A DNA stretch of 64,000 nucleotides from Pseudobutyrivibrio ruminis (GTDB lineage: Bacteria; Bacillota; Clostridia; Lachnospirales; Lachnospiraceae). Below, in pieces: positions 24,117-32,479 of this stretch. Below the pieces are notes generated by a model that was given only the letters and a program-made list of their open reading frames with translations, made no database searches and had not been told where the DNA came from. Numbering within the stretch: position 1 is the first letter of the stretch; each line of letters opens with the position of its first letter. The DNA lies in assembly GCF_015057245.1 (NCBI RefSeq), contig NZ_SVET01000005.1, positions 1 to 64,000 of the forward strand, written 5' to 3'. A program made the translations under genes and the position numbers.

Positions 24117-25331
24117 ATGAATAAAACAAATAGATGGATTTATGCAATCGCAGGAGTAATCGTGCTTCTGTTTGCAGGACTAATCTACGCTTGGAGTGTA
24201 CTTTCCAGCCCTATCGCTGCAGAGTTTACATCCTGGAGTAAGGGAGCTCTTTCCCTTACTTTCACTCTGGCAATGAGCTTCTTTTGTATAGGAGGTCTTG
24301 TTGCAGGACTTGTGGCAGACAAGGTTAAGGAGAGATACATCTTCATTGTATCTGCGGTGCTTTTCTTGATTGGCTTTGAGTTAGTCAGCATGATTTCTTC
24401 TATTGGAATGCTTTATTTAGGTTTCGGAGTGTTAGCCGGTCTTGGAGCTGGCTGTTCCTATAACGCAGTAATGGGAAGTGTTACAAAATGGTTCCCAGAT
24501 AAGAAGGGACTGATTTCTGGAATTCTTTTAATGGGATTTGGAATTGGTGCATTCATTATAGGAAAAGTTTATGCCGGGCTATTAGGTACTTATGGCTGGA
24601 GAACAGAATTCAAGGCACTTGGAATTATCGTATTTGCGGTAATTTTTATCGGCGCATTTATCGTTAGAAAGCCTACTGCTGAAGAGCAGAAAGTATATGC
24701 AGTAGAAGATAAAAAATCTGAGAAGAACACTTCAGAGGATTTCACCACAATAGAAATGGTGTCGAAGGTAAGCTTCTGGCTTTACTTCGTATATGCGATA
24801 TTGCTTAGTGCAGCAGCATTGGCACTTATCGCACAGGCAAGTGGAATTGTTACAGAGACAGCACCTGCACTTGCAGCAGGCTCTATCGCAACAATCGTAG
24901 GACTTATTTCTGTGTTCAACGGAATTGGACGAGTAATATTCGGTGGTTTGTACGACAAGCTTGGACAGAAGAAAACAATGCTTTTAAATTGTGGACTTTT
25001 CTTAGTTTCAGTACTTATCAATATCGTAGCAATCAACTCAGTTAGTCTACCACTTGTTGTAATTGGATTTATATTCTTTGGCCTCTCTTACGGAGGTGTA
25101 ACACCAACAAACTCTGCATACATAATGGATTTTTACGGTGTTAAGAATTATCCTGTTAACTTTTCAATTATCAATTTGAATTTGCTATTGGCATCATTCG
25201 GAGGGACTCTTGCAGGTATGATTTACGACATGCAAGGCACATATCTTAGCATTTTCATGATTATGATTGGCGCAATTGTACTTGCTACAATCTGTACTTT
25301 ATTAATTAAACGACCTGCGAAAGGAAAATAG
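24117..25331 (+). CDS. MFS transporter, oxalate/formate antiporter-like
   Basis: The 404-residue protein has about twelve membrane segments in two halves joined by a charged loop near residues 183-205. It begins with WIYAIAGVIVLLFAGLIYAWSVLS and has RYIFIVSAVLFL and GYGGVTPTNSAYI-like LSYGGVTPTNSAYI, as in the oxalate:formate antiporter (OFA) branch of the major facilitator superfamily. Such carriers move organic anions. Placed after buk, it is likely to import the substrate or export the acid product of the operon (inference). Confidence 0.85.
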   Translation: MNKTNRWIYAIAGVIVLLFAGLIYAWSVLSSPIAAEFTSWSKGALSLTFTLAMSFFCIGGLVAGLVADKVKERYIFIVSAVLFLIGFELVSMISSIGMLYLGFGVLAGLGAGCSYNAVMGSVTKWFPDKKGLISGILLMGFGIGAFIIGKVYAGLLGTYGWRTEFKALGIIVFAVIFIGAFIVRKPTAEEQKVYAVEDKKSEKNTSEDFTTIEMVSKVSFWLYFVYAILLSAAALALIAQASGIVTETAPALAAGSIATIVGLISVFNGIGRVIFGGLYDKLGQKKTMLLNCGLFLVSVLINIVAINSVSLPLVVIGFIFFGLSYGGVTPTNSAYIMDFYGVKNYPVNFSIINLNLLLASFGGTLAGMIYDMQGTYLSIFMIMIGAIVLATICTLLIKRPAKGK

Positions 25332-25333
25332 AA

Positions 25334-25765
25334 ATGGATGATATAATTCGCTTTTTCAGATGGAATGTAATCATCAATGTATGTATGGCGCTTTCTATCA
25401 ATACTACAGCAACCATACTAGCAGGTGGAGATTCATTGGCCGGCTGGGTGAGAGGATGCTGCTGTGCTTTTACTATCAACACAGTTGCAGCAATTATTCT
25501 TCCGATGGGGTTAATTGGAAGCTGGTTTGCAGAAAAGATATGCAATCAGAAACCTGGTACCTTCCTTGAAATGCTGGCAAGGAATTTCATTGTAAATGCA
25601 ATATACGTGACCATAGTAAGCTTCTGTATGGCCATTATTAATGTTGGAGTTGGGGATTTGCTTATAGCAACTTGGTTTTCTACCTATCCTATTCTTCATA
25701 TTGTAGGCCTTATCACAAGTCTTGTTATAGAGAAGCCAGTAACTAAATTAGCGTATGGCAAATAA
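25334..25765 (+). CDS. Small four-helix membrane protein, function unknown
   Basis: The 143-residue protein has about four hydrophobic segments and a CCC cluster near residue 37. It starts 2 nt after the MFS stop, so it belongs to the same transcript. Its layout (short N-terminus, FF-W/VFN start, an SIN-like first helix ending in a Gly-rich turn, then three more helices) is shared with the gene at 26891. Both resemble DUF2798-like small membrane proteins, a weak recollection. It could assist the carrier, but nothing in the sequence proves that. Confidence 0.6.
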   Translation: MDDIIRFFRWNVIINVCMALSINTTATILAGGDSLAGWVRGCCCAFTINTVAAIILPMGLIGSWFAEKICNQKPGTFLEMLARNFIVNAIYVTIVSFCMAIINVGVGDLLIATWFSTYPILHIVGLITSLVIEKPVTKLAYGK

Positions 25766-25833
25766 CTAGATAAAAATGTTCAGCGGAGCAATTTTATAAA
25801 AAGGAACTAATAACAATTTAGGAGGTTTATGGT

Positions 25834-26778
25834 ATGAAAATTTTAGGACTTTCATGCGGAACAAGAAACGGCAACAACGATACAATGTGCCGTGTTGCTC
25901 TTGAAGCAGCAAAAGAAATGGGGGCAGAAATCGAGTTTATCCACGTATTTGATTGGGACATCAAGTACTGTACAGGCTGTGTTGCTTGCTCTAGAAGTTT
26001 AGTAATGGGTAAGGGCATGGTTTGTTCTCAGAAGGACGATTTTGCAAAGCTTTTCGATAAGATGGCTGAGGCAGATGGCGTTCTTGTAGTTGACCCTATT
26101 TATGAGTCAGGTGGATCTGGATTATTCCACGTATTATGTGACCGTATGGGCCCTGGACATGACATCGGAATGATGTACATGCTTGATGGAAAGCTCAAGG
26201 AGCAGGGTAAGGAAGGTCTTGATCCTAAGTACTTAAAGAAGAAGGCAATTTCTTTTGTAGGTATCGGTGGATCTGACTGGGCATGTCGTGTTGAGACAGA
26301 TCACGCTATGCTTGCAATGAGCCCAGCTTGGACTGTAGTAAATAATGAGTTCTTCTCATGGTCAAAGGATGTAATCATGCAGGATGAGAAGGTTGAGCGT
26401 ATGAGACAGATCGGACGTAATCTTGTTGAAGCTGCAAAGGATGTTGACAATGCTAAGTGGATGGGCGAGCCAGGTGCATGTCCTCACTGCAATGGTAACA
26501 ACTTCTACATCTTCCCAGGCACAACTCATTGTGTATGCGAGCTTTGCGGTCTTGAGGGAACACTTGAGGTTGTAGACGGTGCATTCAAGTTCAAGTTTGC
26601 TCCAGAAGATGAGCACAAGGCTCATGACACAATTTCTGGTAAGAAGCTTCACGGTGATGATATTTTCCAGAACGAGGGACGTCTTATGAACCTCTTCAAG
26701 GATCCAGAGTTTAAGGCTCGTAAGGAGCACTACACAAATGTAGTTGCACCTACACCTTCACCATCGAAGGCAGTTTAA
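25834..26778 (+). CDS. Flavodoxin-fold reductase with Cys cluster and zinc ribbon
   Basis: The 314-residue protein starts with an NADPH-dependent FMN reductase/flavodoxin fold (LGLSCGTRNGNNDTM, the FMN phosphate loop). The segment CTGCVACSRS with a later Cys gives CX2CX2CX11C, near the pattern of iron-sulfur flavoproteins. The middle has PIYESGGSGLFHVLCDRMGP. A C-terminal extension from about residue 215 carries CPHC and CELC, a rubredoxin- or zinc-ribbon-like site. It could reduce an electron-poor substrate with electrons from NADPH or ferredoxin. Coming after a chalcone isomerase-like gene, an ene-reductase role is a fair guess but unproven. AGGAGG precedes the start. Confidence 0.78.
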   Translation: MKILGLSCGTRNGNNDTMCRVALEAAKEMGAEIEFIHVFDWDIKYCTGCVACSRSLVMGKGMVCSQKDDFAKLFDKMAEADGVLVVDPIYESGGSGLFHVLCDRMGPGHDIGMMYMLDGKLKEQGKEGLDPKYLKKKAISFVGIGGSDWACRVETDHAMLAMSPAWTVVNNEFFSWSKDVIMQDEKVERMRQIGRNLVEAAKDVDNAKWMGEPGACPHCNGNNFYIFPGTTHCVCELCGLEGTLEVVDGAFKFKFAPEDEHKAHDTISGKKLHGDDIFQNEGRLMNLFKDPEFKARKEHYTNVVAPTPSPSKAV

Positions 26779-26790
26779 TTAAAAATTGGG

Positions 26791-26823
26791 GGCTATGGGC
26801 AATTGGTTGCTAATAGCCAATTG
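26791..26823 (+). other. Dyad between the flavoprotein and membrane protein genes
   Basis: CAATTGG (26800-26806) can pair with CCAATTG (26817-26823), or GGCTAT (26791-26796) with ATAGCC (26813-26818). The two pairings exclude each other. No clear T-run follows, so this is a weak terminator or a processing site. Confidence 0.35.
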
Positions 26824-26890
26824 TTCATTTTCCTTGAGGTAGAACAAGGGCTTTAAAGCCTGTTTGTCATATGTAAAGGAGAATAAAATA

Positions 26891-27367
26891 ATGGGAAAAC
26901 CAAGTTTAAAATTTTTTGTTGTATTTAATTTAGTAATGAATATTCCTCTTGCAACAGCAATGTCAATTGGTGGAATGATTTTTTCAGGAAATGCTGCAAA
27001 TTTAGCTACTCCGGCACTTCCAATTAATATACTGCTAGGATTTATTTTGGCGTGTATCGTAAATGCGATATTCCCAATTCCACTTATTGCAATGAAGTTC
27101 CCAGGATTGTTTAAAATTAATCCTGAGAGCACTCCGGGAAGATTCTTAGGAAATGTTCCAGTTGTATTTATATTTGTTGTAATCATTGGACTTGCAATGA
27201 ACTTTGTGAATGTACAACTATTTGCAGGAGCACCTGCTCCAGCATTCTTGTTTGCATTCTTTGGAACTTTCATTCCTATGTATGTACTATGCTACATCAT
27301 TGCTATGATTTTTATTCCAATTGCTCAGGGAGCAGCTGCTAAGGCAGATGGAAAGAAAATTGCATAA
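26891..27367 (+). CDS. Small multi-pass membrane protein, paralogue-like to 25334-25765
   Basis: The 158-residue hydrophobic protein has four predicted membrane segments and a short basic C-terminus. I chose the ATG at 26891 because AAAGGAGAAT precedes it; 27 nt upstream another codon is open. Its plan mirrors that of the small membrane protein upstream of the flavoprotein gene, and both resemble DUF2798-type proteins (weak recollection). Function is unknown. It is the last gene before a terminator-like hairpin, so it closes the catabolic island. Confidence 0.6.
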   Translation: MGKPSLKFFVVFNLVMNIPLATAMSIGGMIFSGNAANLATPALPINILLGFILACIVNAIFPIPLIAMKFPGLFKINPESTPGRFLGNVPVVFIFVVIIGLAMNFVNVQLFAGAPAPAFLFAFFGTFIPMYVLCYIIAMIFIPIAQGAAAKADGKKIA

Positions 27368-27383
27368 ATAAACTTGTTAGCCA

Positions 27384-27432
27384 TAATGAGGGCCATCTTT
27401 CTTGATTTTATCAGGAAAGGTGGCCCTTATTA
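27384..27432 (+). terminator. Long terminator-like hairpin closing the catabolic island
   Basis: AATGAGGGCCATCTTTC pairs with GGAAAGGTGGCCCTTATT across a 12-nt loop, with one or two imperfect pairs. The 3' side is TTATTAT rather than a clean T-run. Confidence 0.7.
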
Positions 27433-27512
27433 TACAATACATGGAATGTATAAAATTTATTCACAAATGAATGATAGAATGTATTATCAGATTATAATGA
27501 AGGATTCATGTA

Positions 27513-30500
27513 ATGGGAAAAAAGGAGTTTTTAAAGGAAAATCGAGACGATTTAACAGGCCTTCTGGATAAACACGCTTTTATAGAGTGGGGCCAGGAGC
27601 TTATTGACACGCAAGACAAACAGGTTGAGTATGGGTTTGTCTTTTTTGACATGGAAAACTTTAAGCTCTACAACATTAACTACGGGTATGAAAAGGGAGA
27701 CGAATTATTAGTAGAAATAGGAAAAATATTAGAAGAAATATTTAAAAACCAGCTTGTTGCCAGGTTTTCTGGGGACCATTTTGTAGTGTGTACTAATAGT
27801 ATTCGGATAGTGCCTGCAATAGTTGAAGCGAGAAAGCGAGTAAAAGCGCTACAAAGAAATATAAATGTGGAGCTGAAGGCCGGTGTTTACATATTAGACA
27901 ATGATAAAATTGATGTTACGAGATGCGTTGATAGAGCAAGGATGGCTTGTGTCAGCATCAAGAAAAAATATGATATCGACTATAAGTTTTACGACGAAGA
28001 ACTAGCTGGAACAATACAACGAAAACAATTAATTATAGATACTGTAGACGAAGCTTTAGAAAAAGGATATATAAAGGTATATTATCAGCCAATTATACGA
28101 AGCCTTACAGGTTATATTTGTGGATGGGAAGCATTAGTTCGTTGGATTGATCCTAAAAGAGGAGTATTTTATCCGGATGAGTTCATATCTGTATTGGAAG
28201 AATACAGATTGATTCATAAGGTTGATTGCTATGTAATCGAAAAAGTTATAGCGAAATTTTCTGAAATGAAAAGAGCTGGACTAAAAGCTGCTGTCCCAGT
28301 ATCTGTGAATTTATCGCGAATTGATTTTGAAACAATAGATTTAATCTCTTATGTTGGTAGTCTGATAGAAAAATATGATACAGATAAAAGCATTATCAGA
28401 CTAGAAGTAACTGAAAGCGTTATGATGGACAATCCTAGATTTATTCAGGAAGAAATATCCAAATTAAGAGAAAATGGCTACAAAGTGTGGATGGATGACT
28501 TTGGTAGTGGTTATTCTTCCCTTAATTTGCTGAGAGCATTTCAGTTTGACCTAGCCAAAATAGATATGGAATTTTTGCAGGATTTTGATACATCAGACAA
28601 TGGAAAGATTGTATTAAAGCATACTGTATCTATGCTGAAAAATATGGGTATTCATACTCTTGCGGAAGGTGTGGAAACAAAGGAACAGTACGATTTTTTG
28701 AAGCTGTTAGGCTGCGAACTGCTACAGGGATATTATATCGGACGACCACTGCCTCTTGATGAAAGTATGCGGGAAGTGGAGAAAGCGGGATATAAGTTTG
28801 AAAACCTGAATTATAGAGCATTTTTGGATTTAGTTGGGGAAACAGATCTGCTTAGACAAAATCCGTTGGAAGGAAAGCAGGATACTGTTACAGAAAATGA
28901 TCTTCCTTTAGCAATGGGCCTTGTACGCAAAAATAAGTGGAGATTTGCCTATTTCAATGAAGGGTATGAAAAGGCAATAAAAATCTATGGTAATGAAAAT
29001 ATGGAAATTGCCGAGGCGATGATAAATGGAGATGAAAAATGGCCTTGGATTCAAAAAAATGATTTTTGGAATATGTGCCTTTTAGCTAAGAAATCGGGAG
29101 AAGCAGAAAGTATCGAATTTGTAGAAAATGGGCATATTGTGAATATGAGAGCTCGTCATATTGCATATGATGAAGAAACACAGACGGATGCGTATCTGGT
29201 TTCAATCAGATTATTATCAAACTATTTAAATGAAAGCTATGAAAGCAAGGTCAAAATTGTAAGTAGTTATATATTCTCATTTTACGAATGTATTGACGTC
29301 TTTGGATTAGATGGAGTTTATTATGAAAATATATACCTTTCAAATGGCAGTGTACATGTGCGGGATAAAAATTTAAAAGCAAAAGAAATGATAGAAAGCT
29401 TATGTAAAAACAAGATACATGAAGACGACAGGGAATTATTCTATAAGCTGATGGATTTGGAGCATGCCAAGGAGAATCACATGTATGAACCAGGAGGAGT
29501 TAAGTTCGATTTACTTAGAATATCTGACGCTAATGGTGAGTACGTATGGAAGTCTGTCACTACAAGGATTATTTCTATATTCGGAAGAGAAGCGTTGATG
29601 AGTTGTGTTGCTGAGGCTACGCAAGGCATGTCTAATCATATGAGTGAATTCATGTCATATGATAACAGTTTAATTAACAAAATAAACGATAATGATTATG
29701 CCTTTGAAAATATCCTAAGACTTGTGCCGGTTGGTGTTTTTTGGAAGGATCGAGATCGTAGATTTTTAGGGGCAAATCAGATGTTCCTGGATTATTATGG
29801 TTTGGAAACGGTCGATAGCATAAGGGGAAAAAACGATGAGGATATGGGATGGCATATTAATCCCGAACCATTTAAGCAGGATGAACTGGCGGTCATAAAA
29901 GAAGGAAAGGTAATTAGAAATGTTCCAGGCGAGTGTATTGTAAAAGGCGAGCTCAGGCGCATATCAGCAAGCAAGCAGCCATTTGTTATTGATGGCAAAA
30001 TTGTTGGATTATTGGGATATTTTGTGGATATAACCGATGATGAAAAGGTAAAGGCAAATCTAGAGGCATTATCAAATACAGACGAATTAACAGGTATGTT
30101 AAATCGACGCGCTTTTGATGAAATCGTGGAGAAATACATAAATCAATATAATACAGATAAAACCGATTTTGCGATGATGGTATTTGATATTGATAAGTTT
30201 AAGCAGGTAAATGATCATTATGGTCATATGTTTGGAGATTTGGTTCTCAAAGCTGTAAGCAAAAGATTAAAAGAAGTAACTAACAATAATAGTGTTGCAT
30301 TTAGAATTGGAGGGGATGAGTTTGCCCTTTTGCATCAGTATGCTAGCAAAACAGAGTTGGATAGTATAGTTCAGGACTTTAATTACAAAATTGCAAAGAT
30401 AAAGAGAATAGGTAAGGAGGATATAAAAGTAAGAGTATCAGTTGGAGTATCAACTTATAAAGAGACAGAGGACAAGGATCGTATGTATGAATTATCAGAT

Positions 30501-30539
30501 AAACGTATGTATGAAGATAAGATGTCGAAGAAAGGATAA
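27513..30539 (+). CDS. Hybrid c-di-GMP protein: degenerate GGDEF, EAL, PAS, GGDEF
   Basis: The 1008-residue soluble protein has an N-terminal GGDEF-like domain whose active site reads SGDHF (near residue 87), so it is probably inactive. An EAL phosphodiesterase domain (about 170-420) keeps EALVRW, the ExTE of LEVTESV, DDFGSGYSS near 328, and AEGVETKEQ; these are the metal and catalytic residues. A less defined region follows (470-700), then a PAS domain (about 730-845), and a C-terminal GGDEF with an intact GGDEF motif near 932. It can thus potentially both make and degrade c-di-GMP, with the PAS domain as a sensor. No membrane segment is seen. TATAAT at 27493-27498 is the likely promoter core. 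Confidence 0.9.
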   Translation: MGKKEFLKENRDDLTGLLDKHAFIEWGQELIDTQDKQVEYGFVFFDMENFKLYNINYGYEKGDELLVEIGKILEEIFKNQLVARFSGDHFVVCTNSIRIVPAIVEARKRVKALQRNINVELKAGVYILDNDKIDVTRCVDRARMACVSIKKKYDIDYKFYDEELAGTIQRKQLIIDTVDEALEKGYIKVYYQPIIRSLTGYICGWEALVRWIDPKRGVFYPDEFISVLEEYRLIHKVDCYVIEKVIAKFSEMKRAGLKAAVPVSVNLSRIDFETIDLISYVGSLIEKYDTDKSIIRLEVTESVMMDNPRFIQEEISKLRENGYKVWMDDFGSGYSSLNLLRAFQFDLAKIDMEFLQDFDTSDNGKIVLKHTVSMLKNMGIHTLAEGVETKEQYDFLKLLGCELLQGYYIGRPLPLDESMREVEKAGYKFENLNYRAFLDLVGETDLLRQNPLEGKQDTVTENDLPLAMGLVRKNKWRFAYFNEGYEKAIKIYGNENMEIAEAMINGDEKWPWIQKNDFWNMCLLAKKSGEAESIEFVENGHIVNMRARHIAYDEETQTDAYLVSIRLLSNYLNESYESKVKIVSSYIFSFYECIDVFGLDGVYYENIYLSNGSVHVRDKNLKAKEMIESLCKNKIHEDDRELFYKLMDLEHAKENHMYEPGGVKFDLLRISDANGEYVWKSVTTRIISIFGREALMSCVAEATQGMSNHMSEFMSYDNSLINKINDNDYAFENILRLVPVGVFWKDRDRRFLGANQMFLDYYGLETVDSIRGKNDEDMGWHINPEPFKQDELAVIKEGKVIRNVPGECIVKGELRRISASKQPFVIDGKIVGLLGYFVDITDDEKVKANLEALSNTDELTGMLNRRAFDEIVEKYINQYNTDKTDFAMMVFDIDKFKQVNDHYGHMFGDLVLKAVSKRLKEVTNNNSVAFRIGGDEFALLHQYASKTELDSIVQDFNYKIAKIKRIGKEDIKVRVSVGVSTYKETEDKDRMYELSDKRMYEDKMSKKG

Positions 30540-30545
30540 AGATTT

Positions 30546-30575
30546 GGAAGGCACTACTACTGTGCCTTCCTTTTT
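30546..30575 (+). terminator. Intrinsic terminator of the c-di-GMP gene
   Basis: A perfect 9-bp stem GGAAGGCAC / GTGCCTTCC with a 7-nt loop is followed by five T. Confidence 0.95.
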
Positions 30576-30664
30576 CATTTATCAAATTGTTACAAAATAT
30601 ACCACATTGAAATAGTAAAAGTGACAGAATTTGACCAGGTATGATTATTTGTGAGCGTTTATGA

Positions 30665-30728
30665 TTGCAAAGCCCGAAATATGGTGTTATATTTTCCTTA
30701 GAACAATCAAATTCAATCGAATTTGTTC
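30665..30728 (+). promoter_or_regulatory. Promoter and operator of the fructose operon
   Basis: TTGCAA (30665-30670) and TATATT (30688-30693) are 17 bp apart. Just downstream, over the expected start point, lies an imperfect dyad: GAACAA (30701-30706) and ATTC against GAAT and TTGTTC (30723-30728). A repressor bound here would block initiation; the DeoR-type regulator encoded next is the likely one (inference). Confidence 0.65.
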
Positions 30729-30740
30729 AAGGGGTGGAAA

Positions 30741-31493
30741 ATGCTAACAGAAGAACGAAGGGCAAAAATAATTGAAATAGTCAATGAAAAAAAGGCGGTT
30801 TCAGTAAATGAGTTGGTGGAGTTGCTTGATACATCAGCAGCTACCATTCGAAGAGACATCAATGCACTCAATCGTTCTAAGCAACTGGTGAAGGTATTTG
30901 GAGGTGCTACTGCAATCTCTACTTTGGATGTAAACACCAAAGAAGATGCAGTAAAGGCAAAGGCTAGCAAAAATGTAGCTGAAAAAGATTGCATCAGCAA
31001 ATATGCAGCAGGGCTTATACAGGACAATGATTTTGTGTACATCGATGCGGGAACTACAACACTTACCATGATTGATTACATTGATAATCGCAAGGCTAAG
31101 TACATTACAAATGGTGTAGTACATGCAAAGAAGCTTATGGACAAAGGGCTTGAAGCCATCATGATTGGCGGCAGGCTCAAAGCCCCAACAGAGGCAGTAG
31201 TTGGTCCAGATTGTGTTGAGTTTATTCGAAAATATCATTTTACTAAAGCCTTCATGGGAACCAATGGCATTTCAATTCATGCGGGGTTTACCACACCAGA
31301 TGTGGACGAGGCCATGATAAAGACAGAAGCAATCAGACATGCTTATATGTCATACGTTTTGGCGGACCACACCAAATTTGATCAGATTAATTCGGTCACA
31401 TTTGCGCAGATTGGTGATTGCTGCATCATCACAGATAAGCTACAGGCTAGAGATTATATTAATCACACAGTAGTAAAAGTATGTGCAGAATAA
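30741..31493 (+). CDS. fruR: DeoR-family regulator of the fructose operon
   Basis: The 250-residue protein has the N-terminal DeoR winged helix (TEERRAKIIEIVNEKKAVSV ... TIRRDINAL, residues 1-57) and a C-terminal sugar-phosphate sensing domain (YIDAGTTTLTM near 100; GTNGIS near 170). Such regulators are relieved by phosphorylated sugars, here probably fructose 1-phosphate. I chose the ATG at 30741 with GGGGTGG before it; a TTG 18 nt upstream is also open. It is 16 nt from fruK. The symbol rests on position in front of fruK and the fructose EII. Confidence 0.88.
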   Translation: MLTEERRAKIIEIVNEKKAVSVNELVELLDTSAATIRRDINALNRSKQLVKVFGGATAISTLDVNTKEDAVKAKASKNVAEKDCISKYAAGLIQDNDFVYIDAGTTTLTMIDYIDNRKAKYITNGVVHAKKLMDKGLEAIMIGGRLKAPTEAVVGPDCVEFIRKYHFTKAFMGTNGISIHAGFTTPDVDEAMIKTEAIRHAYMSYVLADHTKFDQINSVTFAQIGDCCIITDKLQARDYINHTVVKVCAE

Positions 31494-31509
31494 ACTAGGA
31501 GGAAACGTA

Positions 31510-32415
31510 ATGATTTATACTGTTACATTCAATCCAGCATTGGATTATGTTGTGCGTATGGATGGAGATTTACTTCCAGGCATGACAAACCGTTCTTCAA
31601 GTGAGGAATATTATTTCGGAGGTAAGGGAATCAACGTATCAATGGTTCTCTCAGAGCTTGGATTAAAGAGTACAGCACTAGGATTTATCGCAGGCTTCAC
31701 AGGTCATGCAATTGACGCAGGTGTTAAGGCTGCAGGAATTGACACAGACTTCATCGAATTAAAAGAAGGCATTTCACGAATCAATGTAAAGCTTAAGGCA
31801 ACAGAGGAAACAGAGATTAACGCTCAGGGACCAAAGATTGACGAAGCAGCACAGATGGAACTTTTCAATAAGCTTTCAAAGCTGGTAGAGGGCGACGTAC
31901 TTATTCTCGCTGGATCAATTCCAAATTCTTTACCAGATGATGTATATGAAAGAATTCTTTCTGCTTTAGACGGCAAGGGAATCGAGTTTGTAGTTGATGC
32001 TACAAAGGATCTTCTTACAAACGTATTAAAGTATCATCCATTCTTAATCAAGCCAAACAACTTTGAGCTTGGCGAAATCGTAGGCAAAGAGCTTAAGACA
32101 GACGACGAGATTTACGAGGGAGCATTAAAGCTTCAGGAAATGGGCGCAAGAAACGTTCTTATCTCAATGGCTGGGGACGGCGCAATGCTTGTTGATGAAA
32201 ATGGAAACAGATATCGCATCGGCGTACCTAAGGGAAAGGTTCGCAACTCAGTAGGAGCTGGCGATTCAATGGTTGCTGGTTTCGTTGCAGGATACATGAA
32301 GACAAAGGACTACGATGTAGCGTTAAAGATGGGAACAGCTGCAGGTTCTGCAACGGCATTTTCTGACGGTCTTGCACAGGCTGCAGATATTGATGCACTT
32401 TATAAAACATTGTAA
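31510..32415 (+). CDS. fruK: 1-phosphofructokinase
   Basis: This PfkB-family kinase converts fructose 1-phosphate to fructose 1,6-bisphosphate. The 301-residue product starts MIYTVTFNPALDYVV, has GGKGINVS near residue 38 for substrate binding, and the anion-hole/catalytic motif GAGDSMVAGF near 250. I chose the ATG at 31510 after AGGAGGAAAC; another open start 27 nt upstream overlaps the regulator. It lies between the regulator and EIIABC, the standard Firmicutes fructose operon order. Confidence 0.93.
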   Translation: MIYTVTFNPALDYVVRMDGDLLPGMTNRSSSEEYYFGGKGINVSMVLSELGLKSTALGFIAGFTGHAIDAGVKAAGIDTDFIELKEGISRINVKLKATEETEINAQGPKIDEAAQMELFNKLSKLVEGDVLILAGSIPNSLPDDVYERILSALDGKGIEFVVDATKDLLTNVLKYHPFLIKPNNFELGEIVGKELKTDDEIYEGALKLQEMGARNVLISMAGDGAMLVDENGNRYRIGVPKGKVRNSVGAGDSMVAGFVAGYMKTKDYDVALKMGTAAGSATAFSDGLAQAADIDALYKTL

Positions 32416-32479
32416 TTAGCTGCTTACTCGGAGAAGGCAGTTAATATATATTAATTTTTAAACACATGTAGGAGGGAAT

